The position numbers were made by a program, and so were the translations under genes. 53,858 bases of DNA from NCBI GenBank assembly GCA_964383815.1, contig CAYLIC010000011.1, positions 1 to 53,858 on the forward strand, read 5' to 3'. The notes under the pieces were generated by a model. The model worked only from the letters and a program-made list of their open reading frames with translations. It did not search any database and was not told the DNA's origin. Positions within the stretch are counted from its first letter, which is position 1. Each line of letters begins with the position of its first letter. This DNA is from UBA11524 sp964383815 (GTDB lineage: Bacteria; Bacillota; Clostridia; Christensenellales; Aristaeellaceae). Of this stretch, positions 15,689 through 24,781 are shown piece after piece.

Positions 15689-17160
15689 AGGCTTTTCCTC
15701 CGCATGCGGCAGATGTAGAAGCCGCCCACCGGGTCGCGGCCGGGCAACAGCTGCAGACCCACATCCGCCTGCCGGCGGAAGACCTCGGGAATGCTGTCCG
15801 GCAGTTTGTCGATCTCGAACTCCGGGTGCCTTGCCAGGAAGGCCTCCACCTGCTGCACGTTTTCGCATTTCAAAACGGAGCAGGTAGAGTACACCAGTGT
15901 GCCGCCTTCCTTCACATAGGGCGCCACAGCGTCCAGCAGGCGGGCTTGCAGCTGGGTCAGCTCCGCCACGCTTTCGGGGGTTGCGCGGTATTTCACATCG
16001 GGCTTGTCGCTCATAACCCCCAGGCCGGAGCAGGGCGCATCCAGCAGCACAGCATCCATGGTCATGTCCATGTCCTCCCGGTGGCGGGAGGCATCACGGG
16101 TCATGGGGCGGATGTTTTCCAGGTGCAGGCGCTTGGCCTGGGCGGCAATCAGCGCTGTGCGGTGCTCGTGAAGCTCCCAGGCCTGCACACGGCCTGTGCC
16201 GCCCATCATTTCTGCCAGCAGGCAAGCCTTGCCGCCGGGGGCTGCGCAGGCATCCAGCAGCTGAGAACCGCGCTTGGGGTTCACAGCCATGCAGGCCAGC
16301 ATGCTGCTCTCGCTCTGTATGCTGAAGTGCCCGGCAAGGAAGTCCGCATCCTGGCCAATGTCCGCCATGCCGCGGATGTGCCAGCTGTGGGGTGTTTCGC
16401 CCTTTTCGTGCTCCCAGACCTTCTTGTCCAGCAGCTTTTCAAAGGCAGCATCGTCCAGCTCCGTCAGGTTGGGGCGCACAGTCATGCAGGCATCCCGGCC
16501 GCTCTGGCTCATGAGGGCAATGGCCTGCTCCTGACCCCAGTCGGCTATCAGCCGCTCCGCCAGCCACTCCGGCACGGAATGCCTGATGGACAGGGCACGG
16601 ATGGGTTCCCTTTCCGCATCGGGCCAGGAAAGCTCGTCCTTTTTGCGGATCAGGTTCCGCAGAATGCCGTTGCACACGCCGCTGAGGCCTTCCATGCCCA
16701 GCTCCCTGCACAGCTCCACGCAGGTGTTGGTGGCGGCACTTTCAGGAATGCGATCCTCCAAAAGAATCTGGCAGGCGCCCAGCCGCAGGATGTTTCTCAG
16801 CTTGATGTCCGTGTCTGGCTTTGCCATCACCTGGGCAAGCGCATGGTCGATGGTCAGCAAATGCTCAATGGTGTCGTAGGCCAGGCGGGCCGCCAGGCGG
16901 CGGTCAGCCGGGTTCAGGCCGGACTTCACCAGCCTTTCGTTCAGGGACAGGGAGGCATAGGCCTGGTTTTCCGTCACCTCACGGATAACCCCCAGGGCAG
17001 CCCGGCGTGCAGCCAGGCCCTCCACCGGCGGCTTGGGCTTGCGCTTTGACGGTTGATTACCACTTTTGTTATAATATCCGCCATGTTTGCGGTCGCCATT
17101 ACCACGAAAACTACCTTTTTGGTCTTGATTCATCGGCTTTTTACCACGAATATTGTTCAT
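15685..17160 (-). CDS. rsmB: 16S rRNA (cytosine-967-C5)-methyltransferase RsmB
   Basis: 491 residues. A basic, low-complexity N-terminal tail (about 1-45, rich in Lys, Gly, Asn) precedes a NusB-like RNA-binding domain (about 50-185). The C-terminal SAM methyltransferase has DACAAPGGKACLLAEM, LLDAPCSGLGVMSDKPD (helper Cys) and LVYSTCSV (nucleophile Cys). Start ATG 17160 overlaps fmt by ATGA. The tail is longer than typical and could be skipped if translation starts later, but the overlap favours 17160. Confidence 0.95.
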   Translation of the reverse strand: MNNIRGKKPMNQDQKGSFRGNGDRKHGGYYNKSGNQPSKRKPKPPVEGLAARRAALGVIREVTENQAYASLSLNERLVKSGLNPADRRLAARLAYDTIEHLLTIDHALAQVMAKPDTDIKLRNILRLGACQILLEDRIPESAATNTCVELCRELGMEGLSGVCNGILRNLIRKKDELSWPDAEREPIRALSIRHSVPEWLAERLIADWGQEQAIALMSQSGRDACMTVRPNLTELDDAAFEKLLDKKVWEHEKGETPHSWHIRGMADIGQDADFLAGHFSIQSESSMLACMAVNPKRGSQLLDACAAPGGKACLLAEMMGGTGRVQAWELHEHRTALIAAQAKRLHLENIRPMTRDASRHREDMDMTMDAVLLDAPCSGLGVMSDKPDVKYRATPESVAELTQLQARLLDAVAPYVKEGGTLVYSTCSVLKCENVQQVEAFLARHPEFEIDKLPDSIPEVFRRQADVGLQLLPGRDPVGGFYICRMRRKSL

Positions 17161-18092
17161 GCTTGCTCCTCTTTCAATACCGTTCCAACAGCCATCGGGT
17201 GACCGCGCAGGTAGTCCTTGGCGCTCATGGGCTTGCCGCCTGGGGCCTGGAGTTGGATAATGTTCACCGCATCAGCGCCACAGGCAATGGTCAGCCCGGC
17301 CTTGGCATCCGCGGCGAGGATTTCACCCGGCTGGCCTGCGCCCTCTGCCGCTTGCGCCCGCAGCAGCTTCAGCCTGCCGCCCTGGAAGGCCGTGGAGCAG
17401 CCGGGCCAGGGGTTCAGGCCGTGAATGCGGTTGACAATATCCCGGGCAGGCAGCGACCAGTCCACCACGCCCATGGCCTTGTCCAGCATGGGGTCATAGG
17501 TCATGGCGGCTTCATCCTGGGGGATGCGCACCAGGGTGCCGTTTTCCAGCTGGCGGAGGGTTTCCAGCAGCAGGTCTGCACCCATGTGGCTCATGCGCAG
17601 GGTCAGCTCCCCGGCGGTTTCGCCAGGGAGAATCTCCGTGGCGCTTTTCAGCAGCATGTCGCCGGTGTCAATGCCCTTGTCCATCATCATGGTGGTTACA
17701 CCGGCCTGCCTGTCGCCCTGGAGGATCGCCCAGTTGATGGGTGCGCTGCCCCGGTGCCTGGGCAACAGAGAGGCATGGACGTTGATGTTTCCCATAGGGG
17801 GAATGTCTAATATCTCCTGGGAGAGAATCTGCCCAAAGGCGGCGGTTACGCACAGGTCAGGCGCCAGGGACTTCAGGTCTTCCACACCATCACGGCGGAT
17901 GCGCTGGGGCTGGTACACGGGGATGTTCTGGCTGACGGCATACTCCTTCACGGGGGAGGCGGTCATTTTGTTGCCCCGTCCCCTGGGGCGGTCCGGCTGG
18001 GTAAACACACCCACCACCTGATACCCGTTTTCGCACAGGGCCTTCAGGGATGGCACGGCAAACTCCGGCGTGCCCATGAACACGATTCTCAT
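17157..18092 (-). CDS. fmt: Methionyl-tRNA formyltransferase
   Basis: Formylates initiator Met-tRNA with 10-formyl-tetrahydrofolate. 311 residues (MRIVFMGTPEFAVPSL). Active-site signature HASLLPRHRGSAPINWAI and the DKGIDTGDML segment with the essential Asp are present, followed by the C-terminal OB-like domain (about 205-305). ATGA overlap with def, whose product removes the formyl group, matches the usual def-fmt pair. Confidence 0.97.
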   Translation of the reverse strand: MRIVFMGTPEFAVPSLKALCENGYQVVGVFTQPDRPRGRGNKMTASPVKEYAVSQNIPVYQPQRIRRDGVEDLKSLAPDLCVTAAFGQILSQEILDIPPMGNINVHASLLPRHRGSAPINWAILQGDRQAGVTTMMMDKGIDTGDMLLKSATEILPGETAGELTLRMSHMGADLLLETLRQLENGTLVRIPQDEAAMTYDPMLDKAMGVVDWSLPARDIVNRIHGLNPWPGCSTAFQGGRLKLLRAQAAEGAGQPGEILAADAKAGLTIACGADAVNIIQLQAPGGKPMSAKDYLRGHPMAVGTVLKEEQA

Positions 18093-18580
18093 GCCTCGTC
18101 GTCCTCCGGCACATGGCCTTCGATTTCCCCGGGGGTCAGCTCCCTGTCCATCACATCAATATACACCCGCCCGTCCAGGTGATCCAGCTCGTGGCACACG
18201 GCCCGGGCAAAGAAGCCTTCCGCCTCCAGCTCAAAGGGCTTGCCCTTTCTGTCCTGGGCCTGCACCTTCACATGGTTGGGCCGGGTGACGATGCCCTGCC
18301 GGCCGGGCAGGCTCAGGCAGCCTTCGCGCCCGCACTGGGAGCCGCTCCTTTCCACAATCACGGGGTTGATCAGCTCCACCAGGCCATCGCCAATATCGAT
18401 GACCACCACCCGGCGCAGGATGCCCACCTGGGGCGCGGCAAGGCCCACGCCCTCGGCCTTGTACATGGTGTCTGCCATGTCCTTCAGCAGCACCCACAGC
18501 CGCAGGTCGAACTTCTCCTGGGGTTTGCACACCTTGCGCAGGCATTCCTCGCCCAGCTTGACAATATTGCGAATCGCCAT
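18089..18580 (-). CDS. def: Peptide deformylase
   Basis: Fe2+-dependent hydrolase removing the N-formyl group from new proteins. 163 residues from ATG 18580 (MAIRNIVKLGEECLRK), with GAGGAG 10 bases upstream. All three motifs are seen: GVGLAAPQVG, EGCLSLPG (metal Cys) and HELDHLDG (HExxH). It follows priA by 14 bases. Confidence 0.97.
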   Translation of the reverse strand: MAIRNIVKLGEECLRKVCKPQEKFDLRLWVLLKDMADTMYKAEGVGLAAPQVGILRRVVVIDIGDGLVELINPVIVERSGSQCGREGCLSLPGRQGIVTRPNHVKVQAQDRKGKPFELEAEGFFARAVCHELDHLDGRVYIDVMDRELTPGEIEGHVPEDDEA

Positions 18581-18594
18581 AATACCATATCTCC

Positions 18595-20832
18595 TCACAT
18601 CATGGTTGTTGGGTTATACTCAAAATAGGTATCCACCTGGGGCGCCTCCTGCCGGGCCAACTCGGTCAATGCGGCAGCGAAGGCCTCGGTGTCCCTGTGT
18701 ACCAGCAGCTTCATCAAAATGTGCCAGCGGCTTTTTCCCCGAAGGATGGTTACCGAGGGCTGATCCAGCCGGATCATCAGCGTGCGCCTTTTCCAGGCGG
18801 GGTGCTCCTCCAGCAGGTGGGTGCATGCCTCCATCAGGGCGGCGGCGTGCTCCTGGGCAGCCTTGGCAGAGGTGGATTCCACCAGCAGCCGGGCCATGAT
18901 GGTGAAGGGCGGATACAGCCCGGTGCGGCGCTTGTCGAACTCCTGCTCGAAAAACGCGCGATAGTCCTGCCTGGCAGAGGCCAGGATGGTTTCGTCCTCC
19001 GGCTTGTAGGTCTGAATGATAACCGTTCCCGGTGTATCTCCCCGGCCTGCCCGGCCCGCCACCTGGGTCAAAAGCTGAAAGGTGCGCTCCCTTGCCCGGT
19101 AGTCCGGCAGGTTCAGGGTCATGTCGGCAGCGATGACCCCCACCAGGGTCACCCGGGGAAAGTCCAGGCCCTTGGCAATCATCTGGGTGCCCACCAGCAC
19201 CCGCGCCCGGCCGGAGCGGAACTCGTCCAGCAGCTTTTGGTGTCCATCCTTGCCGGATGTTGTGTCGATGTCCATGCGCACGGTGGGCACGCCGGGCAGC
19301 AGCCGGTGCAGCTCTTCCTCCACCTTTTGCGTGCCGGCGCCGAAATAGCGGATGTACCTGCTGCCGCACTCCGGGCAGGCCTGGGGCGGGGGCTGCACAT
19401 AGCCGCAGTAGTGGCAGTGGAGCTGCCCATCACCGCCGGAAACATGGTAAGTTAAGGAAACATCGCAGTTGGGGCACTTCATCACATGGCCGCAGCTGCG
19501 GCAGCTGATGAAGGCGTTGTACCCACGGCGGTTCATCAGCAGCATGGCCTGCTGACCGCGGCGCATGCAGTCCTTCAGGGCGGTAGCCAGCCGGGCGGAG
19601 AACACCGTGCGGTTGCCCTGCTCCAGCTCCTGGCGCATGTCGATGATTTCCACCTGGGGCATGGGCCTGTTCAGCACCCGGTGGGGCATTTCCAGCAGGG
19701 TGTAGTCGCCCCTTCTTGCCCTGGCGAAGGAAAGGATGCTGGGTGTGGCGCTGGCCAGCAGCAGTGTGGCGCCCTCCTCCTGGCAGCGCCAGGCGGCAAC
19801 CTGCCGGGCATCGTATCTGGGGTGACGGTCGCTGAGGTAGGTGGTTTCGTGCTCCTCGTCCACCACAATCAGCCCCAGTTTTTCCGCCGGTGCAAACACG
19901 GCGGAGCGGGCGCCAATCACCACCCGGGCCTCACCCCGGCGGATGCGCCGCCACTCGTCAAACCGCTCCCCAGGGGAAAGCCTGGAGTGCAGCACCGCTG
20001 CCACCGGGCCAAACCGCCTGCGGAACCAATCCACCATTTGCGGGGTCAGGGCGATTTCCGGTACCAGAATCATGGCAGACTTGCCCATGCCCAGGGTTTC
20101 CCGCACCAGGCGGATGAAAACCTCCGTCTTGCCGCTGCCTGTAACCCCGTGGAGCAGGAATTTCCCCTGTCCCCGGGTCAGCTCCGGCAGCATAATGCTC
20201 AGCACCTCCTGCTGAGAAGGCGTCAGTGCAGGGTCGGGCGCAGGCGGGCCGTCTGCATCCCCGCCCGGGCGGCGCAAAACCTCCTGCTGGGAGAGCGCCA
20301 CCAGGCCTGCCGCCTCCAGCTGGCGCAGGGCCTCCAGGGGGTCGCGCACCACCAGCTTCAGCTCGCTGACGGGCTTCGGGATGCCGTCCTGCAAAAGGTG
20401 CAGCAGGGTCTTGCGCTTCTGGGAGCGGCCCTGGGCTGCCATGGCCTCCGCCAGCTGCTCCCGGGGGATGATCAGCCGGGCCAAGGGCTGCTGCTTCACC
20501 TGCACGCGCCCGCCGCGCATTTCCGCAGGCAGCATGAGCCGCAGGGTTTCCGCCAGGGGGCAATGGGCGTCCTCCGCCATGCGCCTTGCCAGCGCCAGCA
20601 GGCAGGGGAGAATGGCGGGATAGTCCTCCAGGGGAGCAACCACACAGCGCAGCTTCTCCGGCGGCACATCGCTCTCCTCCGTCAGGCCGACCACCACACC
20701 TTCCTTCCGCCGTGGGCCGAAGGGCACTTCCACCCGCTGGCCCACGGAAAGGTGCATACCCTCCGGTATGGCATAGGTGAAGGTATGCGCCACATCCTCG
20801 TGCACAATGTCTACAATGACCTGGGCCAGCAT
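18595..20832 (-). CDS. priA: Primosomal replication-restart helicase PriA
   Basis: 3'-to-5' DNA helicase that reloads the replisome at stalled forks. 745 residues from ATG 20832 (MLAQVIVDIVHEDVAHTF) after GGGGTGAGGGG. N-terminal 3' DNA-binding domain, helicase Walker A GVTGSGKTEVFIRL, DEEH box, and a zinc-binding insertion (CRSCGHVMKCPNC, then CHYCG and CPECGS). First gene of the nine-gene operon, with a promoter at 20871-20899. Confidence 0.96.
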   Translation of the reverse strand: MLAQVIVDIVHEDVAHTFTYAIPEGMHLSVGQRVEVPFGPRRKEGVVVGLTEESDVPPEKLRCVVAPLEDYPAILPCLLALARRMAEDAHCPLAETLRLMLPAEMRGGRVQVKQQPLARLIIPREQLAEAMAAQGRSQKRKTLLHLLQDGIPKPVSELKLVVRDPLEALRQLEAAGLVALSQQEVLRRPGGDADGPPAPDPALTPSQQEVLSIMLPELTRGQGKFLLHGVTGSGKTEVFIRLVRETLGMGKSAMILVPEIALTPQMVDWFRRRFGPVAAVLHSRLSPGERFDEWRRIRRGEARVVIGARSAVFAPAEKLGLIVVDEEHETTYLSDRHPRYDARQVAAWRCQEEGATLLLASATPSILSFARARRGDYTLLEMPHRVLNRPMPQVEIIDMRQELEQGNRTVFSARLATALKDCMRRGQQAMLLMNRRGYNAFISCRSCGHVMKCPNCDVSLTYHVSGGDGQLHCHYCGYVQPPPQACPECGSRYIRYFGAGTQKVEEELHRLLPGVPTVRMDIDTTSGKDGHQKLLDEFRSGRARVLVGTQMIAKGLDFPRVTLVGVIAADMTLNLPDYRARERTFQLLTQVAGRAGRGDTPGTVIIQTYKPEDETILASARQDYRAFFEQEFDKRRTGLYPPFTIMARLLVESTSAKAAQEHAAALMEACTHLLEEHPAWKRRTLMIRLDQPSVTILRGKSRWHILMKLLVHRDTEAFAAALTELARQEAPQVDTYFEYNPTTMM

Positions 20833-20870
20833 CCCCTCACCCCTTTCAGGTGCAAAATAAGCCACTATCC

Positions 20871-20899
20871 ATTATACTGTTTTTCGCTGCATTTCACAA
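20871..20899 (-). promoter_or_regulatory. Promoter of the priA-rpe operon
   Basis: On the minus strand TTGTGA (20899-20894) and TATAAT (20876-20871) are spaced 17 bases apart, about 40 bases before the priA start. Confidence 0.75.
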
Positions 20900-20946
20900 G
20901 GGGCAAGGCCTTGCCAAAACGAAAAAAGCAGCGCGAAATGCGCCGC

Positions 20947-21816
20947 TTATGCGGGCCTGTCCTGCATGGTTACCAGGAAAATACTGCCGATGATCAGCCC
21001 GCCGCCTGCCACCGTTAGCCAGGTGATGCCCTCGCCCAGCAGCAGCACGCCGCCCAGCACGGTGGTCAGGGGCGTCAGGTTGATGAAGATGGCGGTTGCC
21101 AGCGGGGACATGGCATCAATGGCGTTGCCGTACAGGTAGTAGCACAGGGCGGAGCACACCACCGCCAGCACAGCCATAGCGGCCCAGCCGTCCCAGGGGA
21201 TGGCTGGCAGGCTGCACTGCTCCCCAAGGGCCAGGGGCAGCAGGGTTACCAGGGCGGTGATGGCCTGCCAGGCGTTCATGCTCAGGCTGGAATACCCCGC
21301 CCGCAGGCGGCGGCTTATGAAAATATATGCAACCCACACGGCGCTGGCGCCCAGGATGAACAAATCGCCCACCAGGGAGTCCTGCCCATCATTGGTGCCG
21401 GAGAGCAGGATCAGCCCCACTCCCAGCAGGGAGATGAGCGCGCCTGCAACCTGCATGGGGCGCAGGCGGGTTTTGTCAATCAGGGTTTCCGCCGCCATGG
21501 TCATAACGGGAATGGCTGCCAGTATCAGCGATGCGCTGACTGTGGAGGTGCGCAGAATGCCATTGTACTCACAGAAGTAATACACGGTAATGCCCGTCAG
21601 CCCGGAGAGCAGCATGGGCGCCACATCCGCCCGGCGCAGGTGCAGGCGCTTTTCCTTGCACAGGGTGATGGGCACCAGGCAGGCGGCGGCAATCACATAG
21701 CGGAAAAAGGCCAGGGTCATGGGGGTAAAGCCGGCGTTCATGGCATGCTTGCTGGCAATGAAGGAAAGGCCCCACATGCAGTTGACAAACACCATGCTCC
21801 ACCAGTGCTTCTTCAT
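20947..21816 (-). CDS. EamA/DMT-family transporter
   Basis: 289 residues from ATG 21816 (MKKHWWSMVFVNCMWG), AAGGAT 9 bases upstream. Ten hydrophobic segments in two EamA repeats (about 5-135 and 150-280) are visible, with the typical SFIASKHAMNAGFTP and VGLILLSG segments. These proteins export metabolites or amino acids, but the substrate cannot be told from sequence. It lies downstream of the rpmB terminator and no clear promoter of its own was seen, so readthrough may supply it. Confidence 0.88.
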   Translation of the reverse strand: MKKHWWSMVFVNCMWGLSFIASKHAMNAGFTPMTLAFFRYVIAAACLVPITLCKEKRLHLRRADVAPMLLSGLTGITVYYFCEYNGILRTSTVSASLILAAIPVMTMAAETLIDKTRLRPMQVAGALISLLGVGLILLSGTNDGQDSLVGDLFILGASAVWVAYIFISRRLRAGYSSLSMNAWQAITALVTLLPLALGEQCSLPAIPWDGWAAMAVLAVVCSALCYYLYGNAIDAMSPLATAIFINLTPLTTVLGGVLLLGEGITWLTVAGGGLIIGSIFLVTMQDRPA

Positions 21817-21847
21817 GGGCTGCACATCCTTTGGTGAAAAGATAAAA

Positions 21848-21873
21848 ACCCGCCTGTCGCACAACAGACGGGT
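21848..21873 (-). terminator. Terminator after rpmB
   Basis: 10-bp stem (21848-21857/21864-21873, one G-U pair) with a 6-base loop, followed on the minus strand by TTTTATC. Confidence 0.8.
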
Positions 21874-21896
21874 GATTTATGCGAAGCTGACCAGGC

Positions 21897-22109
21897 TCAG
21901 GCCTCTTCCTGAGTCTTGGGAAGCGCACGCTGCACGTTGCCGCTACGCAGGCAACGGGTGCACACGTTCATCCGCTTGGCAGCACCGTTCACCATCACGC
22001 GAACGCTCTGCACATTGGGCGCCCAGGTGCGGTTGGTCTTGCGGTTGGAATGGCTGACGTTGTGACCGTTCAGCGTACCCTTCTCGCAAATCTCACAATA
22101 CTTACCCAT
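21897..22109 (-). CDS. rpmB: Large ribosomal subunit protein bL28
   Basis: 70 residues from ATG 22109 (MGKYCEICEKGTLNGHNVSH) after AAGGAGGTG. Two CxxC pairs (CEIC and CTRC) make this the zinc-binding form of L28. The body RKTNRTWAPNVQSVRV is typical. Has its own promoter (22156-22184) and terminator. In many Bacillota rpmB lies near the rsgA-rpe genes, as it does here about 10 kb away. Confidence 0.97.
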   Translation of the reverse strand: MGKYCEICEKGTLNGHNVSHSNRKTNRTWAPNVQSVRVMVNGAAKRMNVCTRCLRSGNVQRALPKTQEEA

Positions 22110-22155
22110 CAGAATCCACCTCCTTGTTGGAGCTTGCACACATCAAAGCTTTGTA

Positions 22156-22184
22156 ATTGTACCATGCCGCCAGCGAAAATGCAA
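22156..22184 (-). promoter_or_regulatory. Promoter of rpmB
   Basis: TTGCAT (22184-22179) and TACAAT (22161-22156) on the minus strand with a 17-base spacer, 47 bases before the start codon. Confidence 0.72.
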
Positions 22185-22233
22185 GGGGTTTTGCTGGATT
22201 TTCGCAGAAAAGCCGGGCACTTTCTTCCTTTGC

Positions 22234-22262
22234 TTGACTTTTTTTGCGCCCGCAGGTATGAT
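22234..22262 (+). promoter_or_regulatory. Promoter of the NodB-like gene
   Basis: TTGACT (22234-22239) and TATGAT (22257-22262) with a 17-base spacer, 36 bases before the start codon. Confidence 0.75.
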
Positions 22263-22297
22263 GGGAGTATCAATTTTGACGAATGGAGCGATTTTTC

Positions 22298-23002
22298 ATG
22301 AAGCGGCTGATAGCCCTTGTGCTGTGCCTGGTGTGCCTTTGCAGCCATGCGCTGGCTGTGCCGAAGGACTACGTTGTCAGCAATGGCGACAGGGAAAGCA
22401 AGCGCATTGCCATTACGGTGGACGACTGCAAAAACAAGACTTACCTCTACGCTACCTTCGACCTGAGCCAGGCGCTGGGCATTCCCTTTACCTATTTTCC
22501 TTCCGGCTATGCGCTGAAGGAGGAGGATGGCGACCTGTGGCGCAGCATCATCGATGCGGGCAGCGAGATTGGCTGCCATGCCTATGCCCACGACAGATTG
22601 CCCGACATGACCACCACCGGCATGCTGCAGACGCTGCTGCGCTCCCAGGAGCAGCTGGACAAGGTGCTGGGCTTTCACTACGGGATGCAGGTCCTGCGCC
22701 CGCCCTATGGCAGGCTGGAGAGCGAGAAGGCCTCCCGCAGCACGGTGCTGAGCCGGATTGACCGGGCAGGCTTTCTGAAGGTGGTTTTGTGGGACGTGAG
22801 CCAGACCGACCCGGTTAAGTGCTTGCCCAAGGTGAAGAATGGCTCCATCCTGCTGTTCCATGCCGAAAAGGCGGATTATTCCTGCCTGGAAACCCTCCTT
22901 CCCCAGCTGAGGGAGCAGGGATTTGAGTTTGTTACCGTCAGCCAGCTGCTGGGCCTGCCGGAAAACGAAATTTCCGATACGCCCTATGTGCGCGGACAGT
23001 GA
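22298..23002 (+). CDS. Secreted polysaccharide-deacetylase-like (NodB homology) protein
   Basis: 234 residues from ATG 22298 (MKRLIALVLCLVCLCSHALA), an evident Sec signal peptide. The NodB-type motifs are present: AITVDDC (metal Asp pair), IGCHAYAHD (H-x3-H), and RPPYGRLES. The region NGSILLFHAEKAD near the end is the usual motif carrying the catalytic His. Such enzymes deacetylate peptidoglycan or other amino sugars in the wall. The fold is complete though short. A relic with a similar C-terminus lies at 43907-44014. Confidence 0.87.
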   Translation: MKRLIALVLCLVCLCSHALAVPKDYVVSNGDRESKRIAITVDDCKNKTYLYATFDLSQALGIPFTYFPSGYALKEEDGDLWRSIIDAGSEIGCHAYAHDRLPDMTTTGMLQTLLRSQEQLDKVLGFHYGMQVLRPPYGRLESEKASRSTVLSRIDRAGFLKVVLWDVSQTDPVKCLPKVKNGSILLFHAEKADYSCLETLLPQLREQGFEFVTVSQLLGLPENEISDTPYVRGQ

Positions 23003-23042
23003 AGCCTGTTCTTTCGGGGTGTGAAAGAAGTCGGAAAAGCCA

Positions 23043-23072
23043 TTGACAAAGGACGAACATTTTTGCTACAAT
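23043..23072 (+). promoter_or_regulatory. Promoter of guaB
   Basis: TTGACA (23043-23048) and TACAAT (23067-23072) with an 18-base spacer, 38 bases before the guaB start. No purine riboswitch-like fold was evident in the short leader. Confidence 0.78.
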
Positions 23073-23109
23073 CATCGTTAATCTTACAGGATTTGAGGAG
23101 GATGTGCCC

Positions 23110-24564
23110 ATGCTGCAAAAGGTCGTTCGCGAAGGTCTGACGTTTGATGATGTGCTGCTGGTTCCCGCCAAGAGCGAGGTTTTGCCCAGGGATGTGGACC
23201 TTTCCATCCAGCTGACGCCCGTGATTAAGCTGAACATTCCCATGATGTCCGCCGCCATGGACACGGTGACCGACGCCCGCATGGCCATTGCCATGGCCCG
23301 GGAAGGCGGCCTGGGTGTTATCCACAAGAATATGAGCATTGCCGAGCAGGCTGCCCAGGTGGACAAGGTGAAGCGCTCCGAGCATGGGGTGATTACCGAT
23401 CCCTTCTTCCTCTCCCCCGAGCATCTCATCCAGGATGCGGAGGACTTGATGGCCCGCTATCGCATCAGCGGCGTGCCGATTACCAAGGATGGCAAGCTGG
23501 TGGGCATCCTGACCAACCGTGACCTGCGCTTTGAAACGGACTACACCCGCCCCATCCATGAGGTGATGACCAGCAAAAACCTGGTGACCGCCCCCGTGGG
23601 CACCACCCTGGAGCAGGCCAAGGCCATCCTGGCCCAGCACCGCATTGAAAAGCTGCCCATTGTGGACGAGGATTTCAACCTGCGCGGGCTGATTACCATC
23701 AAGGATATTGAGAAGAACACCAAGTATCCCAACAGCGCCAAGGATGCTCACGGTCGCCTGCTGTGCGGTGCCGCCGTTGGCGTAACCAAGGACGTGTTCG
23801 ACCGGATCGACGCCCTGGTGGATGCCAAGGTGGACGTGATTTCCATCGACACTGCTCACGGGCACTCCATGGGCGTGGTGCGCCAGGTGGAGGCCATCCG
23901 CAAGCGCTATCCCAACATTCAGCTGTTCGCCGGCAATGTGGCCACCGCCGGCGCCACCCACGACCTGATTTCCGCCGGTGTGGATTGCGTGAAGGTGGGC
24001 ATTGGCCCCGGTTCCATCTGCACCACCCGTGTGGTGGCGGGCATTGGCGTGCCCCAGGTCACCGCTGTGGCGGACTGTGCCGAGGAGGCCGACAAGCACG
24101 GTATCCGTGTGATTGCGGACGGCGGCATTAAGTATTCCGGCGATATTGTGAAGGCACTGGCCGCCGGTGGCTCCTGCGTTATGCTGGGCAGCCTGCTGGC
24201 CGGTACCGAAGAGGCACCCGGCGATATGGAAATCTACCAGGGACGCTCCTTCAAGGTATACCGTGGCATGGGTTCCCTGGGCGCCATGGCAGTTGGCTCC
24301 AGCGACCGTTATTTCCAGGAAAACTCCAAGAAGCTGGTGCCCGAAGGCGTGGAAGGCCGCGTGCCCTACAAGGGCACCCTGGCGGACACCATCTTCCAGA
24401 TGGTCGGCGGTCTGCGGGCAGGCATGGGCTACTGCGGCGCACCCACCATCGATGCCCTGCGCAGGGACAGCGAGTTCATCCGCATCACCAGCGCCGGTCT
24501 GGCGGAGAGCCACCCCCACGACATTTCCATCACCAAGGAAGCGCCCAACTACTCCAGCCGGTAA
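23110..24564 (+). CDS. guaB: Inosine-5'-monophosphate dehydrogenase
   Basis: Oxidises IMP to XMP with NAD+, the committed step to GMP. 484 residues from ATG 23110 (MLQKVVREGLTFDDVLLVPA), 8 bases after GAGGAGG; a GTG at 23104 would add two residues. Two CBS domains (about 92-205) interrupt the TIM barrel. Catalytic loop GIGPGSICTTRVV contains the nucleophilic Cys; the mobile flap (SSDRYFQ, then PEGVEGRVPYKG) follows. A single-gene unit with its own promoter and terminator. Confidence 0.98.
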   Translation: MLQKVVREGLTFDDVLLVPAKSEVLPRDVDLSIQLTPVIKLNIPMMSAAMDTVTDARMAIAMAREGGLGVIHKNMSIAEQAAQVDKVKRSEHGVITDPFFLSPEHLIQDAEDLMARYRISGVPITKDGKLVGILTNRDLRFETDYTRPIHEVMTSKNLVTAPVGTTLEQAKAILAQHRIEKLPIVDEDFNLRGLITIKDIEKNTKYPNSAKDAHGRLLCGAAVGVTKDVFDRIDALVDAKVDVISIDTAHGHSMGVVRQVEAIRKRYPNIQLFAGNVATAGATHDLISAGVDCVKVGIGPGSICTTRVVAGIGVPQVTAVADCAEEADKHGIRVIADGGIKYSGDIVKALAAGGSCVMLGSLLAGTEEAPGDMEIYQGRSFKVYRGMGSLGAMAVGSSDRYFQENSKKLVPEGVEGRVPYKGTLADTIFQMVGGLRAGMGYCGAPTIDALRRDSEFIRITSAGLAESHPHDISITKEAPNYSSR

Positions 24565-24586
24565 TCATTCCGCGCGTTTTGCACAC

Positions 24587-24617
24587 AAAAGCCGCAGGCA
24601 TTTTGCCTGCGGCTTTT
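24587..24617. terminator. Bidirectional terminator after guaB
   Basis: Perfect 13-bp stem AAAAGCCGCAGGC/GCCTGCGGCTTTT with a 5-base loop ATTTT. The A and T flanks give function in both directions; the minus-strand repeat and pgsA lie on the other side. Confidence 0.9.
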
Positions 24618-24723
24618 GATGCTGGGCGGCGGAGGCGTGCACACGCATTCTCCCCGGGTCGCTGTGCGCCTGTTGCGCACCGTGGCCCCGCCAGAACGTT
24701 ACCGGGAAAACGCAGTCCAGCCA

Positions 24724-24774
24724 GGGATTCTCAAGGGATGAAATCCCTTAAGCAGGGTGAAGGGACAGCGTTCC
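24724..24774. repeat. Dispersed intergenic repeat, copy B
   Basis: Inverted copy of 8768-8818 with five differences by eye over 51 bases. The region 24618-24723 just before it has no supported gene and contains GC-rich short inverted repeats. The repeat ends 7 bases before the pgsA stop codon, so it forms the 3' region of the rimO-pgsA message. Confidence 0.8.
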
Positions 24775-24781
24775 TTCCGCG

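Noticed and set aside
23049..23066. LexA-like CGAAC in the guaB promoter
   Set aside because: The second half-site lacks GTT at the needed distance.
22984..24519. 511-residue minus-strand frame opposite guaB
   Set aside because: guaB is complete with catalytic motifs, and the reverse frame shows shadow composition only.
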